From Vibrio sp. 10N.286.49.B3 (GTDB taxonomy: Bacteria; Pseudomonadota; Gammaproteobacteria; Enterobacterales; Vibrionaceae): DNA of 40,331 nt. The stretch covers positions 1 through 40,331 of the forward strand of contig NZ_MCUV01000035.1 in assembly GCF_002873395.1 (NCBI RefSeq), read 5' to 3'. Numbering within the stretch: position 1 is the first letter of the stretch; every line of letters starts with the position of its first letter. The notes under the pieces were generated by a model. That model was not told where the DNA came from. It saw nothing but the letters and a program-made list of their open reading frames with translations, and made no database searches. A program made the position numbers and the translations under genes. Positions 16,919 to 26,378 of this stretch are shown piece after piece.

Positions 16919-18010
16919 TTAAATGACGATCAACTGGCCTTCGATTGCGCCAGCTTGTTTCAGTGCTTGTAAAATAGCCATAAGATCAGAAGGTGCAGCA
17001 CCCACTTCATTAACAGCACGAACAAGATCATCTAACGTTAATCCTGGCTCAAACTTAAACATCTTCCCTTCTTGCTCTGTAATACTAATATCAGAGTCAG
17101 GAACAACAACGGTTTGACCACCAGCAAATGGATCTGGTTGGCTAACGCTCAAGTTCTCTTTAATCGCAACGGTCATACCACCATGTGTTACTGCAGCCGC
17201 TCTTAAACGCACATGCTTACCAACAACAATCGTGCCCGTTCTTGAGTTAACAATTATTTTTGCCGCACCATCAGCTGGATTAAATTCGACATTTTCGACT
17301 GCAGATAAGAAAGCAACACGCTGACTTATTTCTCGAGGTGCTCGAACACGTACAGAAGTGGCATCAATAGCCGAGGCCATTTGCGGACCAAGGAAGTTAT
17401 TTACAGCATCAGCCATACGCTGTGCAGTCGTAAAATCAGATTGGATCAAGTTGAAAGTAATATAGTCGCCACGTCCAAATGGGCTCGGGATTTCTCGCTC
17501 TACCATAGCGCCACTTGAAATTAAGCCAACGGTTGGGTTATTACCGACAATTTTAGAGCCATCAGCACCTTCAGCACTGAAGCCACTCACCACTAGATTA
17601 CCTTGAGCGATAGCGTACACTTCGCCATCTAAACCTTTTAGGGAAGTTTGAATTAATGTACCACCACGCAGGCTTTTTGCCGAACCGATTGAAGAGACGG
17701 TAACATCCACTTGCTGACCTTGTTTACTAAAGGCTGGAAGCTCTGCCGTTACCATGACAGCGGCAACATTTTTGGTTCTTGGCTTCGTACCAGGTGGCAA
17801 TTGAATGCCGAAGTTTTGCAGCATGGCATTGAAGCTTTGATCAGTAAATGGTGTCGACTCACCAGTGCCCGGAAGACCTGTCACAAGACCATAACCGATA
17901 AGTTGGTTACTACGTACTCCTGCAACTTTAGCGACATCTTTTATACGTGCTGCTTGTACACTGTTCGCGAGGAACATCATACTTAAAAATAAAAGAGTCA
18001 GCTTTTTCAT
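16919..18010 (-). CDS. flgI: Flagellar P-ring protein FlgI
   Basis: Builds the periplasmic P ring around the rod. 363 aa. The Sec signal peptide [20 protein letters not shown] is followed by [32 protein letters not shown] and, near the C-terminus, [15 protein letters not shown] and [15 protein letters not shown], all family hallmarks. Its chaperone FlgA is encoded at 25.5 kb on the other strand. It lies between flgH and flgJ in the same unit. Confidence 0.97.
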   Translation of the reverse strand: MKKLTLLFLSMMFLANSVQAARIKDVAKVAGVRSNQLIGYGLVTGLPGTGESTPFTDQSFNAMLQNFGIQLPPGTKPRTKNVAAVMVTAELPAFSKQGQQVDVTVSSIGSAKSLRGGTLIQTSLKGLDGEVYAIAQGNLVVSGFSAEGADGSKIVGNNPTVGLISSGAMVEREIPSPFGRGDYITFNLIQSDFTTAQRMADAVNNFLGPQMASAIDATSVRVRAPREISQRVAFLSAVENVEFNPADGAAKIIVNSRTGTIVVGKHVRLRAAAVTHGGMTVAIKENLSVSQPDPFAGGQTVVVPDSDISITEQEGKMFKFEPGLTLDDLVRAVNEVGAAPSDLMAILQALKQAGAIEGQLIVI

Positions 18011-18081
18011 GGTTATTGCCTTATCATTGCACTGTAAAAACGTAATTAATTTAGTAAGCCGCTAATTGTTTTGTTGCCGCT

Positions 18082-18858
18082 TTACAAAGATACATTAAAG
18101 AATCGTGCCAAGAATCCTGGCTCTTGCATATCTTGCTGCACGCCGGTTCCTGAATATTGAATTCGTGCATTCGAAACTCGGTTTGATGCAATGGTATTAT
18201 CAAAATCAATATCATCAGGTCGAATCGTACCGCTTAAACGTACGTACTCATCACCAGTATTCAGGGTTAGCCATTTTTCACCGCGTATAATCAAGTTACC
18301 ATTGGCTAGTACTTCAATAACTTCCACGGTAATCGAGCCGCTAAGACTGTTACTTTGGTTAGCCGATGAGTCACCTTTAAACGAGTTGTCATTTTTCAAA
18401 CCATAAGAAAAGTTATATCTATCAATCGTTAACTCTTGACCACCAACCATTAAAGGATCCATGCTTGAATCGTTCTTTTTTGATAAATCAGCATTAGCAC
18501 TTTTTGCCGCTTTAGTCTTTTCATCCAGCGTAACCGTGATAATGTCACCAATGCCTCGCGGTTTGTAATCGTTATAAAGGCTATTCATATGATCGGCATT
18601 AAACAACGAACCAGTTGCTGCTGCATAATGCTCTGGTTTTTGCTGAGGATGAATCGGCGCCCATGCTGGATCGCCCTGCACAGGATCATTACGACCACGT
18701 AAAGTATCGATAATGCCTGAACTCTCATCTTGGGAGCGATCACCTTCAACGGCATCAACGACTGTCGTTACTTGCTCAATATCATTTTCAATTGGCGGTG
18801 TTAATGCAACACAACCGGATAGTAAAAAGAGCAAAATAAAACTGAACAAATATCTCAT
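18082..18858 (-). CDS. flgH: Flagellar L-ring lipoprotein FlgH
   Basis: Outer-membrane lipoprotein forming the L ring. 258 aa. Lipobox LLSGC with the lipidated Cys at residue 16. Family motifs [56 protein letters not shown] and [22 protein letters not shown] are present. An acidic, Ser/Asp-rich segment at about 20-55 follows the lipidation site. The SD AAGG is acceptable. It sits between flgG and flgI. Confidence 0.97.
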   Translation of the reverse strand: MRYLFSFILLFLLSGCVALTPPIENDIEQVTTVVDAVEGDRSQDESSGIIDTLRGRNDPVQGDPAWAPIHPQQKPEHYAAATGSLFNADHMNSLYNDYKPRGIGDIITVTLDEKTKAAKSANADLSKKNDSSMDPLMVGGQELTIDRYNFSYGLKNDNSFKGDSSANQSNSLSGSITVEVIEVLANGNLIIRGEKWLTLNTGDEYVRLSGTIRPDDIDFDNTIASNRVSNARIQYSGTGVQQDMQEPGFLARFFNVSL

Positions 18859-18896
18859 GCTAGAACCTTGTAATAAAACCTTAAACAGAAAAGTAC

Positions 18897-19685
18897 TTAT
18901 AGCTGTTGATTGACAAAGCTCATCATATTATCAACGGCAGAAATTACTTTAGAGTTCATTTCATAAACACGTTGTGCTTCGATCATGTTAACCAATTCTT
19001 CGGTCACATTAACATTTGATGTTTCTAGCATCGATTGACGCAGTTGACCAAGACCATCTAGACCAGGAATACCTTCTTGCGGATCCCCACTCGCTCCGGT
19101 TGGTAAGTACAAGTTTTGCCCAATAGGTTCAAGACCACCAGGGTTAACAAAATCAGTTACCGTTATCTGCCCAACCACGACATTATCTTGTTCACCACGC
19201 ATGCGAACGGAAACTTCACCATCGGTGCCAACAGTCACTGAGATAGCTTCATCTGGGATAGCAATTTCAGGCTCGAGTGGATAACCTGAACCCGATGTTA
19301 CTATGGTACCTTCGCCATTTAGAGTAAATTGACCATTACGCGAATAACCAATATTGCCATCAGGCATCATAATTTGGAAAAAACCATCGCCTTCTACCAT
19401 CATATCTAAGCTATTAGATGTGGTTTGAGCGTTACCATGCGTATGCACTTTTTGAGTGGCAACAACTTTTGAACCGGCACCAAGCATTAAGCCACTCGGT
19501 AGTTCTGTATTTTGTGATGATTGACCACCCGGTTGGTTGATATTTTGATAAAAAAGATCTTCGAATACCGCACGACTTTTTTTATAACCAATGGTTGAAG
19601 CATTGGCTAAGTTATTAGAAATTGTCGAAATATTAGTTTGTTGTGCGTCTAAACCTGTCTTACTTACCCATAGTGCTGGATGCAT
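18897..19685 (-). CDS. flgG: Flagellar distal rod protein FlgG
   Basis: Forms the distal rod. 262 aa. The N-terminus [20 protein letters not shown] and the motif [20 protein letters not shown] are typical, as are [20 protein letters not shown] and the C-terminal [19 protein letters not shown]. It has the strongest Shine-Dalgarno in the block (AAGGAGGT) and follows flgF by about 22 bases. Confidence 0.97.
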   Translation of the reverse strand: MHPALWVSKTGLDAQQTNISTISNNLANASTIGYKKSRAVFEDLFYQNINQPGGQSSQNTELPSGLMLGAGSKVVATQKVHTHGNAQTTSNSLDMMVEGDGFFQIMMPDGNIGYSRNGQFTLNGEGTIVTSGSGYPLEPEIAIPDEAISVTVGTDGEVSVRMRGEQDNVVVGQITVTDFVNPGGLEPIGQNLYLPTGASGDPQEGIPGLDGLGQLRQSMLETSNVNVTEELVNMIEAQRVYEMNSKVISAVDNMMSFVNQQL

Positions 19686-19707
19686 GATTACCTCCTTAAA
19701 AAATCTA

Positions 19708-20457
19708 TTAGCTCATACGTAATAATGAATCGGACGATCTGTCCATTTCTTCAGCCGTACTCATCATTTTTACTTGCATTTCAAATTGGCGTTGAAGATC
19801 AATTAAGCTAGTCATTTCCCCAACCGCATTAACGTTACTTCCCTCTATTGCGCCCGTTTGAACTTGCACATTAGCGTCGGCTTCATAAGGTGTATTGGGT
19901 GTTTTGGAACGAAATAAACCATTAGTATCTTTAAATAACGTTTGATTATTAGTACGAGTAAGCTTGATACGATCAATCACTTCCATGGCATTCGCTGGTG
20001 CCCCTTGAGGAAGTACCGAAATCGTACCGTCACGACCAATTTCAACTTTGCTTAATGGAATAGGCAATGTGATTGGAGCGTCATTATTACCTAGTACTAA
20101 ATGGCCACTGGCATTCATTAACATGCCATTTGGATCAATATTAAGGTTACCATTTCTTGTTAGGCCTTCTTGACCGGTTTGATCAAGAACGGCAAGCCAA
20201 CCATCACCCTCTATGGTGATATCTAAATCACGTCCAGTGGTAATCACGCTGCCTTGAGCAAAGTTTTGACCTGGGCGCTCTGTCATACTGAATACACGAG
20301 TCGGTAAACCATCACCATATGCTTGCATCGATCGAGCTTGTGCTAAATCGGCACGAAAACCTGTCGTACTTACGTTTGCTAAGTTATTTGATCTTAACTG
20401 TAATGCTTGCATATTTTGCTTGGCGCCACTCATGGCTAGAAACAATGCGCGATCCAT
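19708..20457 (-). CDS. flgF: Flagellar proximal rod protein FlgF
   Basis: Proximal rod component. The frame is open to a TTG at 20469, but the ATG at 20457 is chosen: it gives the usual N-terminus MDRALFLAMSGAKQNMQALQ and has GGAG at the right distance; product 249 aa. NNLANVSTTGFRADLAQAR, GDGWLAVLDQTGQEGLTRNG and the C-terminal MTSLIDLQRQFEMQVKMM are family motifs. It is the first gene of flgFGHIJ, behind its own sigma54-type promoter and separated from flgE by a terminator. Confidence 0.96.
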   Translation of the reverse strand: MDRALFLAMSGAKQNMQALQLRSNNLANVSTTGFRADLAQARSMQAYGDGLPTRVFSMTERPGQNFAQGSVITTGRDLDITIEGDGWLAVLDQTGQEGLTRNGNLNIDPNGMLMNASGHLVLGNNDAPITLPIPLSKVEIGRDGTISVLPQGAPANAMEVIDRIKLTRTNNQTLFKDTNGLFRSKTPNTPYEADANVQVQTGAIEGSNVNAVGEMTSLIDLQRQFEMQVKMMSTAEEMDRSSDSLLRMS

Positions 20458-20492
20458 ATTTTGCTCCAAAAATCATCATTCAGATTTAAATA

Positions 20493-20508
20493 AGCAAAAT
20501 ATATGCCA
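20493..20508 (-). promoter_or_regulatory. Sigma54 promoter of flgFGHIJ
   Basis: TGGCATATATTTTGCT on the minus strand has GG and GC ten bases apart and fits the -24/-12 consensus well. Predicted start near 20482, leaving a leader of about 25 nt that still holds the SD. Confidence 0.8.
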
Positions 20509-20582
20509 CAAGGGTAATATCTTTATTTTTCAGAAGGATACAATTTAATCAATTGCTATCATAGAAAGGAAGTAAATAGTTT

Positions 20583-20618
20583 CGTTGCCACAAGAAGGCA
20601 ACCGGCAATGAGGGTGGC
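20583..20618. repeat. TTGCC/GGCAA motif cluster upstream of flgF
   Basis: Read on the minus strand, the 36 bases contain TTGCC, 7 bases, TTGCC, GG, TTGCC, 7 bases, GGCAA. The outer TTGCCAC and GTGGCAA can pair, as can the inner GTTGCC and GGCAAC. It lies roughly 75-110 bases upstream of the flgF sigma54 promoter, where an enhancer-binding activator would sit. Confidence 0.45.
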
Positions 20619-20648
20619 AAAAAGTGTCACGATCAATAATCGCGACAC
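20619..20648 (-). terminator. flgE: Rho-independent terminator after flgE
   Basis: GTGTCGCGAT and ATCGTGACAC form a 10-bp stem (one G-U) followed by five U residues on the minus strand, 18 bases after the flgE stop. Confidence 0.88.
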
Positions 20649-20665
20649 TTTCACGCTATGAACAA

Positions 20666-21970
20666 CTAGCGGATTTGTAAAATATTCTGTTGTAGTTGGT
20701 TATGTACTTCTAATGAACGAGAGTTAGCTTGGAAGTTACGTTGAGCTGAAATCAAATCAACGAGCTCTTGGGTCATATCGATATTCGATTGCTCTAGAGC
20801 ACCATTACTGATCGTACCAAAAGAACCTTTATTCGATTCACCCCAAATTTTAGCGCCTGAGTACTGAGTCGAGTCCCATTGAGTACCGCCTTTTTTGTCT
20901 AGCCCTTGCTCATTGGGAACACGAACTAAACCAACACGCCCTAATGTCACGTTTTGCCCATTAGAGTAAGTACCTAACACGCTACCATGCTCATCAAAGT
21001 CAATTTTAGTTAAGAAGCCAGTAGTCGCACCATCTTCATTAAATTTTGTCAGTTCAAAAGGCGCGGCAAACTGAGTCGCCGAATTTAAATCCATCTTCAA
21101 CGTTTGCGTAGCGTCAGCACCGTTCATCTCTAGTGGTGGTGTCGCTTGGTCAAAGGCTACACTATTGATCGGTAAACCGTTATTTAGACTTGCTAGCGTA
21201 CCATCATTGTTGAACTTCATCGTATGACCAACATGACCCGAACCAGCTATCGCATCGCCACCATCAATATTAACGGCTTTTTCCCCTTCAGAGTCAGTCA
21301 CCGTGTAGTACGATTGCCACGTATTCTGATCACCTTGATCTTTAAGGTAGTAAGTCGTTAATTTATAAGATTGACCCATTGAGTCATAAATCGTTGATGA
21401 CGTCGAACGGTTGTACGAATCTGAATCATTAAAATCGAACTGGAGAGGATCTTTTAGCTCTGCATTTGCAGGTAAGTTAACCCCGATTTCTATATTCTCT
21501 GTTTGTTTTGGCTTACCAAACTCAGCTGGAATATTAAGCGGTTTTGGTTCGTAAGAAGTCACTTCACCTGTATCAGCATTCACATCGTAACCGAGAACAA
21601 ATTGTTCATTAGAGGTCACCATGTAATTATCTTTGTTTAAATGAAAAGCACCATTACGTGTTAGCTCGTTTTGCTCAGGAGCTAGGCGGTCTTTCGCAAC
21701 AGCAAAAAAACCAGTACCACTTACTCGTAGGTCCATTGGGTTGCTCGTATAAATATTAGAGCCTTCATGGAACTGTTGAGCAACCTTATTCGCCTGTGCA
21801 CCGCCACCTGGGGTCGTTTTAGCGTTGGTGAATAAAGAACTCGAATAAACATCGCCAAATTCTGCGCGCGACTCTTTAAAACCAAAGGTATTCGCATTGG
21901 CAATGTTATTACTGGTTGTGTTTAGATCTAACTGAGCGGCCGATAAACCACTTAATGCAACATGTGACAT
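20666..21970 (-). CDS. flgE: Flagellar hook protein FlgE
   Basis: Structural subunit of the hook. 434 aa. The N-terminus MSHVALSGLSAAQLDLNTTS and NNIANANTFGFKESRAEFGD are typical, with GTGFFAVAKD in the first core domain and the C-terminal NIDMTQELVDLISAQRNFQA signature. The central 150-330 part is a variable surface domain. The SD AGGAG lies 8 bases before the ATG. Last gene of flgBCDE. Confidence 0.96.
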   Translation of the reverse strand: MSHVALSGLSAAQLDLNTTSNNIANANTFGFKESRAEFGDVYSSSLFTNAKTTPGGGAQANKVAQQFHEGSNIYTSNPMDLRVSGTGFFAVAKDRLAPEQNELTRNGAFHLNKDNYMVTSNEQFVLGYDVNADTGEVTSYEPKPLNIPAEFGKPKQTENIEIGVNLPANAELKDPLQFDFNDSDSYNRSTSSTIYDSMGQSYKLTTYYLKDQGDQNTWQSYYTVTDSEGEKAVNIDGGDAIAGSGHVGHTMKFNNDGTLASLNNGLPINSVAFDQATPPLEMNGADATQTLKMDLNSATQFAAPFELTKFNEDGATTGFLTKIDFDEHGSVLGTYSNGQNVTLGRVGLVRVPNEQGLDKKGGTQWDSTQYSGAKIWGESNKGSFGTISNGALEQSNIDMTQELVDLISAQRNFQANSRSLEVHNQLQQNILQIR

Positions 21971-22001
21971 ACTTAAAACTCCTAATCTAGCTTACCGACT
22001 C

Positions 22002-22709
22002 TTACGCCTGACCAACTTCGAGTACTTCTGCAAGTCGAACTGGGGATTCAAAACCAGCAAGATTGAGGAGTACATTGCCATCCCCTTTACCAAGCAATAC
22101 GCTATTTACATTGGCGTAAGTTGATACCGGAAATTCTGTATTATCACCATCTAAAAGGCCTGAGGCTTTAATGTTATATTTACCAGCAGGTAGAGGGTTA
22201 CCACTTTCGTCATTACCATCCCAGTCAACGCGTGTATCACCCGCTGGCTGAGCACCAACATTAAAGGTACGAATAAGTTGACCGACTTCATTTTCAACAC
22301 GCACTAGGACTTGATCCATCGCTTGTGGAAGTTTTACCATCGCACCCATGCCTTGTTCATCGGCTTTTAATCCAGCAGCACCTGGAACTAACACATCACG
22401 GCCAACTAGCGAAGAAGCTTGCAGTGCTTGGTTAGAGGTCATAGATGAGTTCAAGTTTTCAAACTGTGAATTCATTTTGCCAATACCATCTACCGTTGCA
22501 AATGAAGCCATTTGAGCAATCATTTGATCGTTACCCACGGGTTTAAATGGATCTTGCTGTGCTAATTGCTTGGTCAATAAAGACAAGAAATCTTCTTGCT
22601 TTAAATCTTGCTTACCCGTTGACTCATCAGCTTTCTTTTCACCTTGTAGCCTTTTAAGCTGATCAGCGTAAGATAAGCCACCTTGATTAATATTATTTAT
22701 TCCAGCCAT
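22002..22709 (-). CDS. flgD: Flagellar hook cap protein FlgD
   Basis: Scaffold that caps the growing hook. 235 aa. The conserved N-terminal segment QEDFLSLLTKQLAQQDPFKP and QMIAQMASFATVDGI are present; the C-terminal part has the FlgD Ig-like motif DTRVDWDGNDESGNPLPAG. Between flgC and flgE, with an AGGGG SD. Confidence 0.96.
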   Translation of the reverse strand: MAGINNINQGGLSYADQLKRLQGEKKADESTGKQDLKQEDFLSLLTKQLAQQDPFKPVGNDQMIAQMASFATVDGIGKMNSQFENLNSSMTSNQALQASSLVGRDVLVPGAAGLKADEQGMGAMVKLPQAMDQVLVRVENEVGQLIRTFNVGAQPAGDTRVDWDGNDESGNPLPAGKYNIKASGLLDGDNTEFPVSTYANVNSVLLGKGDGNVLLNLAGFESPVRLAEVLEVGQA

Positions 22710-22726
22710 ACGCTACCCCTAGAACC

Positions 22727-23143
22727 TTATTGACCCATCTGCAGCGTACGTAGCAGCATTTGCTTACTCGAATCTGCTACCTGTACGTTGGTTTGATATG
22801 CACGTGACGCAGAGATCATATTTGCCATCTCTTCCATCACATTCACATTCGGCTTATAAATATACCCTTCATCATTAGCTAATGGATGATCTGGGTTATA
22901 TTCAGCATTCAATGGTTTATTGCTTTCAACAATACCTAAGACTTTTACCGGTACGTTATGATCTTTGTTATAACGCGCCTTACTTAATTCTGCACCAAAT
23001 ACGGCATGGCGAGCTTTATATGTGTCTTTCGCTGAGCTACTGACACTGTCGGCATTCGCTAAGTTACTAGAAGTGGTATTTAGACGAATAGATTCCGCGC
23101 TCATTGCTGAACCCGTCACATTGAATACGTTAAATAAACTCAT
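22727..23143 (-). CDS. flgC: Flagellar proximal rod protein FlgC
   Basis: Proximal rod subunit, 138 aa, standard length. MSLFNVFNVTGSAMSAESIR, SSNLANADS and the C-terminal VNVMEEMANMISASRAYQTN are diagnostic. It begins four bases after the flgB stop, with the SD (GGAGAG) inside the flgB end, which suggests coupled translation. Confidence 0.97.
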   Translation of the reverse strand: MSLFNVFNVTGSAMSAESIRLNTTSSNLANADSVSSSAKDTYKARHAVFGAELSKARYNKDHNVPVKVLGIVESNKPLNAEYNPDHPLANDEGYIYKPNVNVMEEMANMISASRAYQTNVQVADSSKQMLLRTLQMGQ

Positions 23144-23147
23144 CTAG

Positions 23148-23543
23148 TTACTCTCCTTTAATTGCTTTTGTTAAGTTTTTAAACTTGCCACCTAAGAAAT
23201 CTAAAGAGGCCTGGTGTCTAATTTGGTTTTGCATGAAAATGTTACGCTCTAAATCAACATCAACGGTGTTACCATCCCCAGTATCCGGTTGAGTTGGAAT
23301 GCGATACATCTGCTCACCAACGACAACACTAGAGGCAGGAATATGCCGTCCATTAGTCCGATTAAGGCCAATGCTTGCCCCTGAGCTTGCCGCTTGTAAT
23401 GCTTTATTGAAATCCATGCCCTTTGCTTTATAGCCTGGCGTGTTCGCTTGAGCTATGTTTGAGGATACAACCTCAGCATTTCGCTCGCGTACACCGACAG
23501 TATGTTGGTGTATTCCAAGTGCTTTATCAAAAGAAATAGCCAT
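23148..23543 (-). CDS. flgB: Flagellar proximal rod protein FlgB
   Basis: Proximal rod subunit, 131 aa. MAISFDKALGIHQHTVGVRE, SSNIAQANTPGYKAKGMDFN and GNTVDVDLERNIFMQNQIRH are conserved. The SD GAGG precedes the ATG closely. First gene of flgBCDE, behind a sigma54-type promoter and a terminator that closes cheV-cheR. Confidence 0.97.
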   Translation of the reverse strand: MAISFDKALGIHQHTVGVRERNAEVVSSNIAQANTPGYKAKGMDFNKALQAASSGASIGLNRTNGRHIPASSVVVGEQMYRIPTQPDTGDGNTVDVDLERNIFMQNQIRHQASLDFLGGKFKNLTKAIKGE

Positions 23544-23604
23544 GTTTACCTCAACTATAAAACACCGATAATCAAATCAGCATGAATTCATCTATATAAA
23601 CACT

Positions 23605-23620
23605 AGCAATATACATACCA
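23605..23620 (-). promoter_or_regulatory. Sigma54 promoter of flgBCDE
   Basis: TGGTATGTATATTGCT on the minus strand has GG and GC ten bases apart. Predicted start near 23594, leader about 50 nt. Confidence 0.82.
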
Positions 23621-23645
23621 GTTTTTAATTAGGTAACAATAAGCG

Positions 23646-23673
23646 AAAAAAAACCCAGAACAAAGGCTGGGTT
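23646..23673 (-). terminator. cheR: Rho-independent terminator after cheR
   Basis: AACCCAG and CTGGGTT form a 7-bp stem around an 8-nt loop, followed on the minus strand by a run of U residues. It lies about 22 bases after the cheR stop. Confidence 0.9.
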
Positions 23674-23695
23674 AGTATAAAAGTATTGACTGTTT

Positions 23696-24526
23696 TTACT
23701 TCAGTTTATAAATAATACCAGGATTACAACGCACCATATCAAAACGATCGGTTAAACCTGTCAGTGACTCTGAAGCGCCTAACAACAAGTAACCTCCAGG
23801 TGTTAAACTATTCGCCATTTGATTCAAAATCCTACTCTTCATTTCTGGAGAAAAATAGATCAATACATTGCGACAAAAAATAATGTCAAACTTACCTAAT
23901 AAAGCATAACTATCCAACAAATTTTGTGGGCGAAAACTCACTAGCCGTTGGACATTATCTTTTACCTTCATTTTATCATCTGGCGCATTTTCAAAAAAGA
24001 ATCGACGACGCTCAGGTGACAGTCCTCTACCAAGAGCAAGCTGGTCATAAACACCGGCTCGACACATATCAAGCATGCTTGGTGATATATCGGTACCAAC
24101 AATTGAGACATTCGGTATTAAACCAGGTTTACGCGCTTGGGTTTCTAAAACGGTCATCGCCATAGAGTAAGCCTCTTGACCTGACGAGCTTGCAGCAGAC
24201 CAAATTTTTAAAGGTCGCTTATTTTTCTCAGCTAATTCTGGTAATAACTTATCTGCTAATACCGTAAAAGGATAATTATCTCTAAACCACAATGTCTCGT
24301 TGGTTGTCATTGCATCCACTGCAGCAACTTGTAACTCTCGATTATGCCCAGTAACCACTTCTTTTAGTAAATCGGCTAATGTAATGAATTTAAAAGCTGT
24401 AACCAATGGGCTTAATCGACTGCGAACTAAATATTGCTTACTATCACCAAGAACAATGCCACATCGAGCCTCTAAAAATCGACTGAAGTCTCGATACTGT
24501 TGTTCATTGATTGTTATTGCTGTCAT
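23696..24526 (-). CDS. cheR: Chemotaxis protein methyltransferase CheR
   Basis: Methylates glutamates on chemoreceptors with S-adenosylmethionine, for adaptation. 276 aa. The N-terminal helical domain (1-80) is followed by NETLWFRDNYPF, the SAM-binding region KIWSAASSSGQEAYSMAM, and FDIIFCRNVLIYFSPEMK and LLLGASESL, all standard. It follows cheV by 11 bases. Placement beside the flg genes rather than with cheA is usual in Vibrio. Confidence 0.97.
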   Translation of the reverse strand: MTAITINEQQYRDFSRFLEARCGIVLGDSKQYLVRSRLSPLVTAFKFITLADLLKEVVTGHNRELQVAAVDAMTTNETLWFRDNYPFTVLADKLLPELAEKNKRPLKIWSAASSSGQEAYSMAMTVLETQARKPGLIPNVSIVGTDISPSMLDMCRAGVYDQLALGRGLSPERRRFFFENAPDDKMKVKDNVQRLVSFRPQNLLDSYALLGKFDIIFCRNVLIYFSPEMKSRILNQMANSLTPGGYLLLGASESLTGLTDRFDMVRCNPGIIYKLK

Positions 24527-24537
24527 GGATATCTCTT

Positions 24538-25467
24538 TTATTCTTTCGTCACTGCTACTTTAACAGCAGAACCGAGCTCATCAGGATTAAATTTAGCAAT
24601 AAACTCATTAGCACCAACTCGTTCAACCATTGCTTGGTTAAAAACCCCACTCAATGAGGTGTGCAAAATAACATGTAAATCTTTTAATTGAGGATGACGG
24701 CGAATTTCTGCCGTTAAAGTGTAGCCATCCATTTCTGGCATTTCTATATCCGAAATAACTAAAGAAATCTGCTCATAAATACTGCCTTCTTTAGCCATTT
24801 CTATCAGTGTATTATAGGCTTCTTTGCCATCTTTCACAGCAATTGCCTCAAAACCTATCGATGTGATTGCTCGCTGTACTTGCTTACGTGCTACCGTCGA
24901 ATCATCGGCAATTAAAATACGACGAACTATTGGATTTTTCTCTTCTGCTTTCGTGATATCTTCAGCAATTGAGCTATCCATAGTTTCATCACTTGGTGCT
25001 AATTCCATCAATACTTTTTCAACATCAAGAATTTCTACCATTTCATCATCAATATGGGTAACAGCCGTTAAGTAGTTTGCTTTACCTGCACCTGAAGGCG
25101 GCGGTAAAATTGCTTCCCAATGCATATTAATGATTCGTTCGACAGAGCTGACTAAGAAGCCTTGAATGGTACGATTAAATTCAGAAATTACCACAAAGCA
25201 TTTATCTACATCAGTTGTTGGTCGACCACCAATAGCTAGACTCAGGTCAATAACAGAGATCGTTTGCCCGCGAATGTGTGCTAAGCCTTTAACTAAAGGG
25301 TGCATATTGGGCATTGATGTTAATTTCGGGCACTGGAGGACTTCCTTCACTTTAAACACGTTAATACCATAACGCTGACGACCCATTAGCCGAAATGTGA
25401 GTAGCTCTAATCGATTTTGTCCCACAAGTTGCGTTCTTTGATTCACTGAATCAAGGATCCCCGTCAT
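24538..25467 (-). CDS. cheV: Chemotaxis coupling protein CheV
   Basis: Adaptor between receptors and CheA with a receiver domain that tunes coupling. 309 aa. The N-terminal CheW-like domain (about 15-160) holds NVFKVKEVLQCPKLTSMPN and VKGLAHIRGQTISVIDLS. The receiver domain (about 182-305) starts RRILIADDSTVARKQ; the phospho-acceptor is D240 in ISDIEMPEMDGYT, and T272-S273 lie in LHTSLSG. SD GGAGAG. First gene of cheV-cheR, divergent from flgA. Confidence 0.97.
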   Translation of the reverse strand: MTGILDSVNQRTQLVGQNRLELLTFRLMGRQRYGINVFKVKEVLQCPKLTSMPNMHPLVKGLAHIRGQTISVIDLSLAIGGRPTTDVDKCFVVISEFNRTIQGFLVSSVERIINMHWEAILPPPSGAGKANYLTAVTHIDDEMVEILDVEKVLMELAPSDETMDSSIAEDITKAEEKNPIVRRILIADDSTVARKQVQRAITSIGFEAIAVKDGKEAYNTLIEMAKEGSIYEQISLVISDIEMPEMDGYTLTAEIRRHPQLKDLHVILHTSLSGVFNQAMVERVGANEFIAKFNPDELGSAVKVAVTKE

Positions 25468-25543
25468 AAGTTGCTCTCCATTTAAAACAATTAATGCAAA
25501 AAGTGATAGTCTACTACAGGCGACTTAACACTAGAGACAAACA

Positions 25544-26290
25544 ATGACACATCCATCAACTGGTTTACATCGATTTTTTCTCAATTCGTGCTGGGCGTTC
25601 CATAGAAGTATTACATACTCTATCGGTATTCTACTCGTTTTGTTTAGCTTTTTCTCATATAGCGCAACACCAGAGCAAATAGCTCAAATCCAAACGGCAG
25701 CGGAGCAGTATGTTATTGACCATTTAGAGCCTCCACGTGGTGGGCAACTCTCCGCACGAGCAGCCAGTATCGATACTCGGGTAAAGGCTTCTGATTGCCC
25801 AGATACGTTAGAAACCAGTTCATCGAACATTGGATCATCAAGCTCTAATGTCACCGTTCTGGTTCAATGCCAAGCTGATAATTGGCGTATGTACGTACCT
25901 GTACGAGTGTCCACTGCGATGCCTTTGATTACAGCAACAAGAAATTTAGCCCGTGGTGAATTAATAGATCAAGCAGACATTGCAATTGAAATGATTGATT
26001 TACATAGATTTAGACGTCAAGGATTTACTGACAGTTCACATGTAGTTGGCGCTAAAGTAAAAAGGAACATTCGCCCTGGAAATGCCATTGAAAGAAATGA
26101 CATTTGTATTGTATGCCGTAATGAAAAAGTCGTGATACAAGCAGTAAAAGGCACAATGACGATAACGACTCGTGGTACGGCGCTATCTGACGGTTCAGCA
26201 GGCGATCAAGTTAGAGTGAAAAATGACAAATCTCAGCGTATAATTGAAGGGCAAGTGACTGGAATTGGTCAAATAACGATTCAACTTTAA
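25544..26290 (+). CDS. flgA: P-ring assembly chaperone FlgA
   Basis: Periplasmic chaperone for FlgI in P-ring assembly. 248 aa. It has an unusually long N-terminal leader before the hydrophobic core of the signal peptide (about 25-41); likely cut after SYS-A. The SAF-like domain (about 120-180, RNLARGELIDQADIAIEMID) and the C-terminal domain (VKRNIRPGNAIERNDICIV, then AVKGTMTITTRGTALSDGS and GDQVRVKN) are typical. There is no clear SD at this ATG, so the start is less sure. Divergent from cheV, upstream of flgMN. Confidence 0.94.
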   Translation: MTHPSTGLHRFFLNSCWAFHRSITYSIGILLVLFSFFSYSATPEQIAQIQTAAEQYVIDHLEPPRGGQLSARAASIDTRVKASDCPDTLETSSSNIGSSSSNVTVLVQCQADNWRMYVPVRVSTAMPLITATRNLARGELIDQADIAIEMIDLHRFRRQGFTDSSHVVGAKVKRNIRPGNAIERNDICIVCRNEKVVIQAVKGTMTITTRGTALSDGSAGDQVRVKNDKSQRIIEGQVTGIGQITIQL

Positions 26291-26313
26291 ATAAAAAAAT
26301 TCAAAAAAGATTA

Positions 26314-26340
26314 AAGTTTTAGCCACTAAAGTCGATAATA
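26314..26340 (+). promoter_or_regulatory. Sigma28 (FliA) promoter of flgMN
   Basis: TAAA, a 15-base spacer and GTCGATAA match the flagellar sigma28 consensus (TAAA-N15-GCCGATAA) with one mismatch, about 40 bases before the flgM start. It lets flgM be expressed late by the sigma factor it inhibits. Confidence 0.85.
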
Positions 26341-26378
26341 GTAATACTGACACCACACTGATGAAATAAGGCTCTCAT

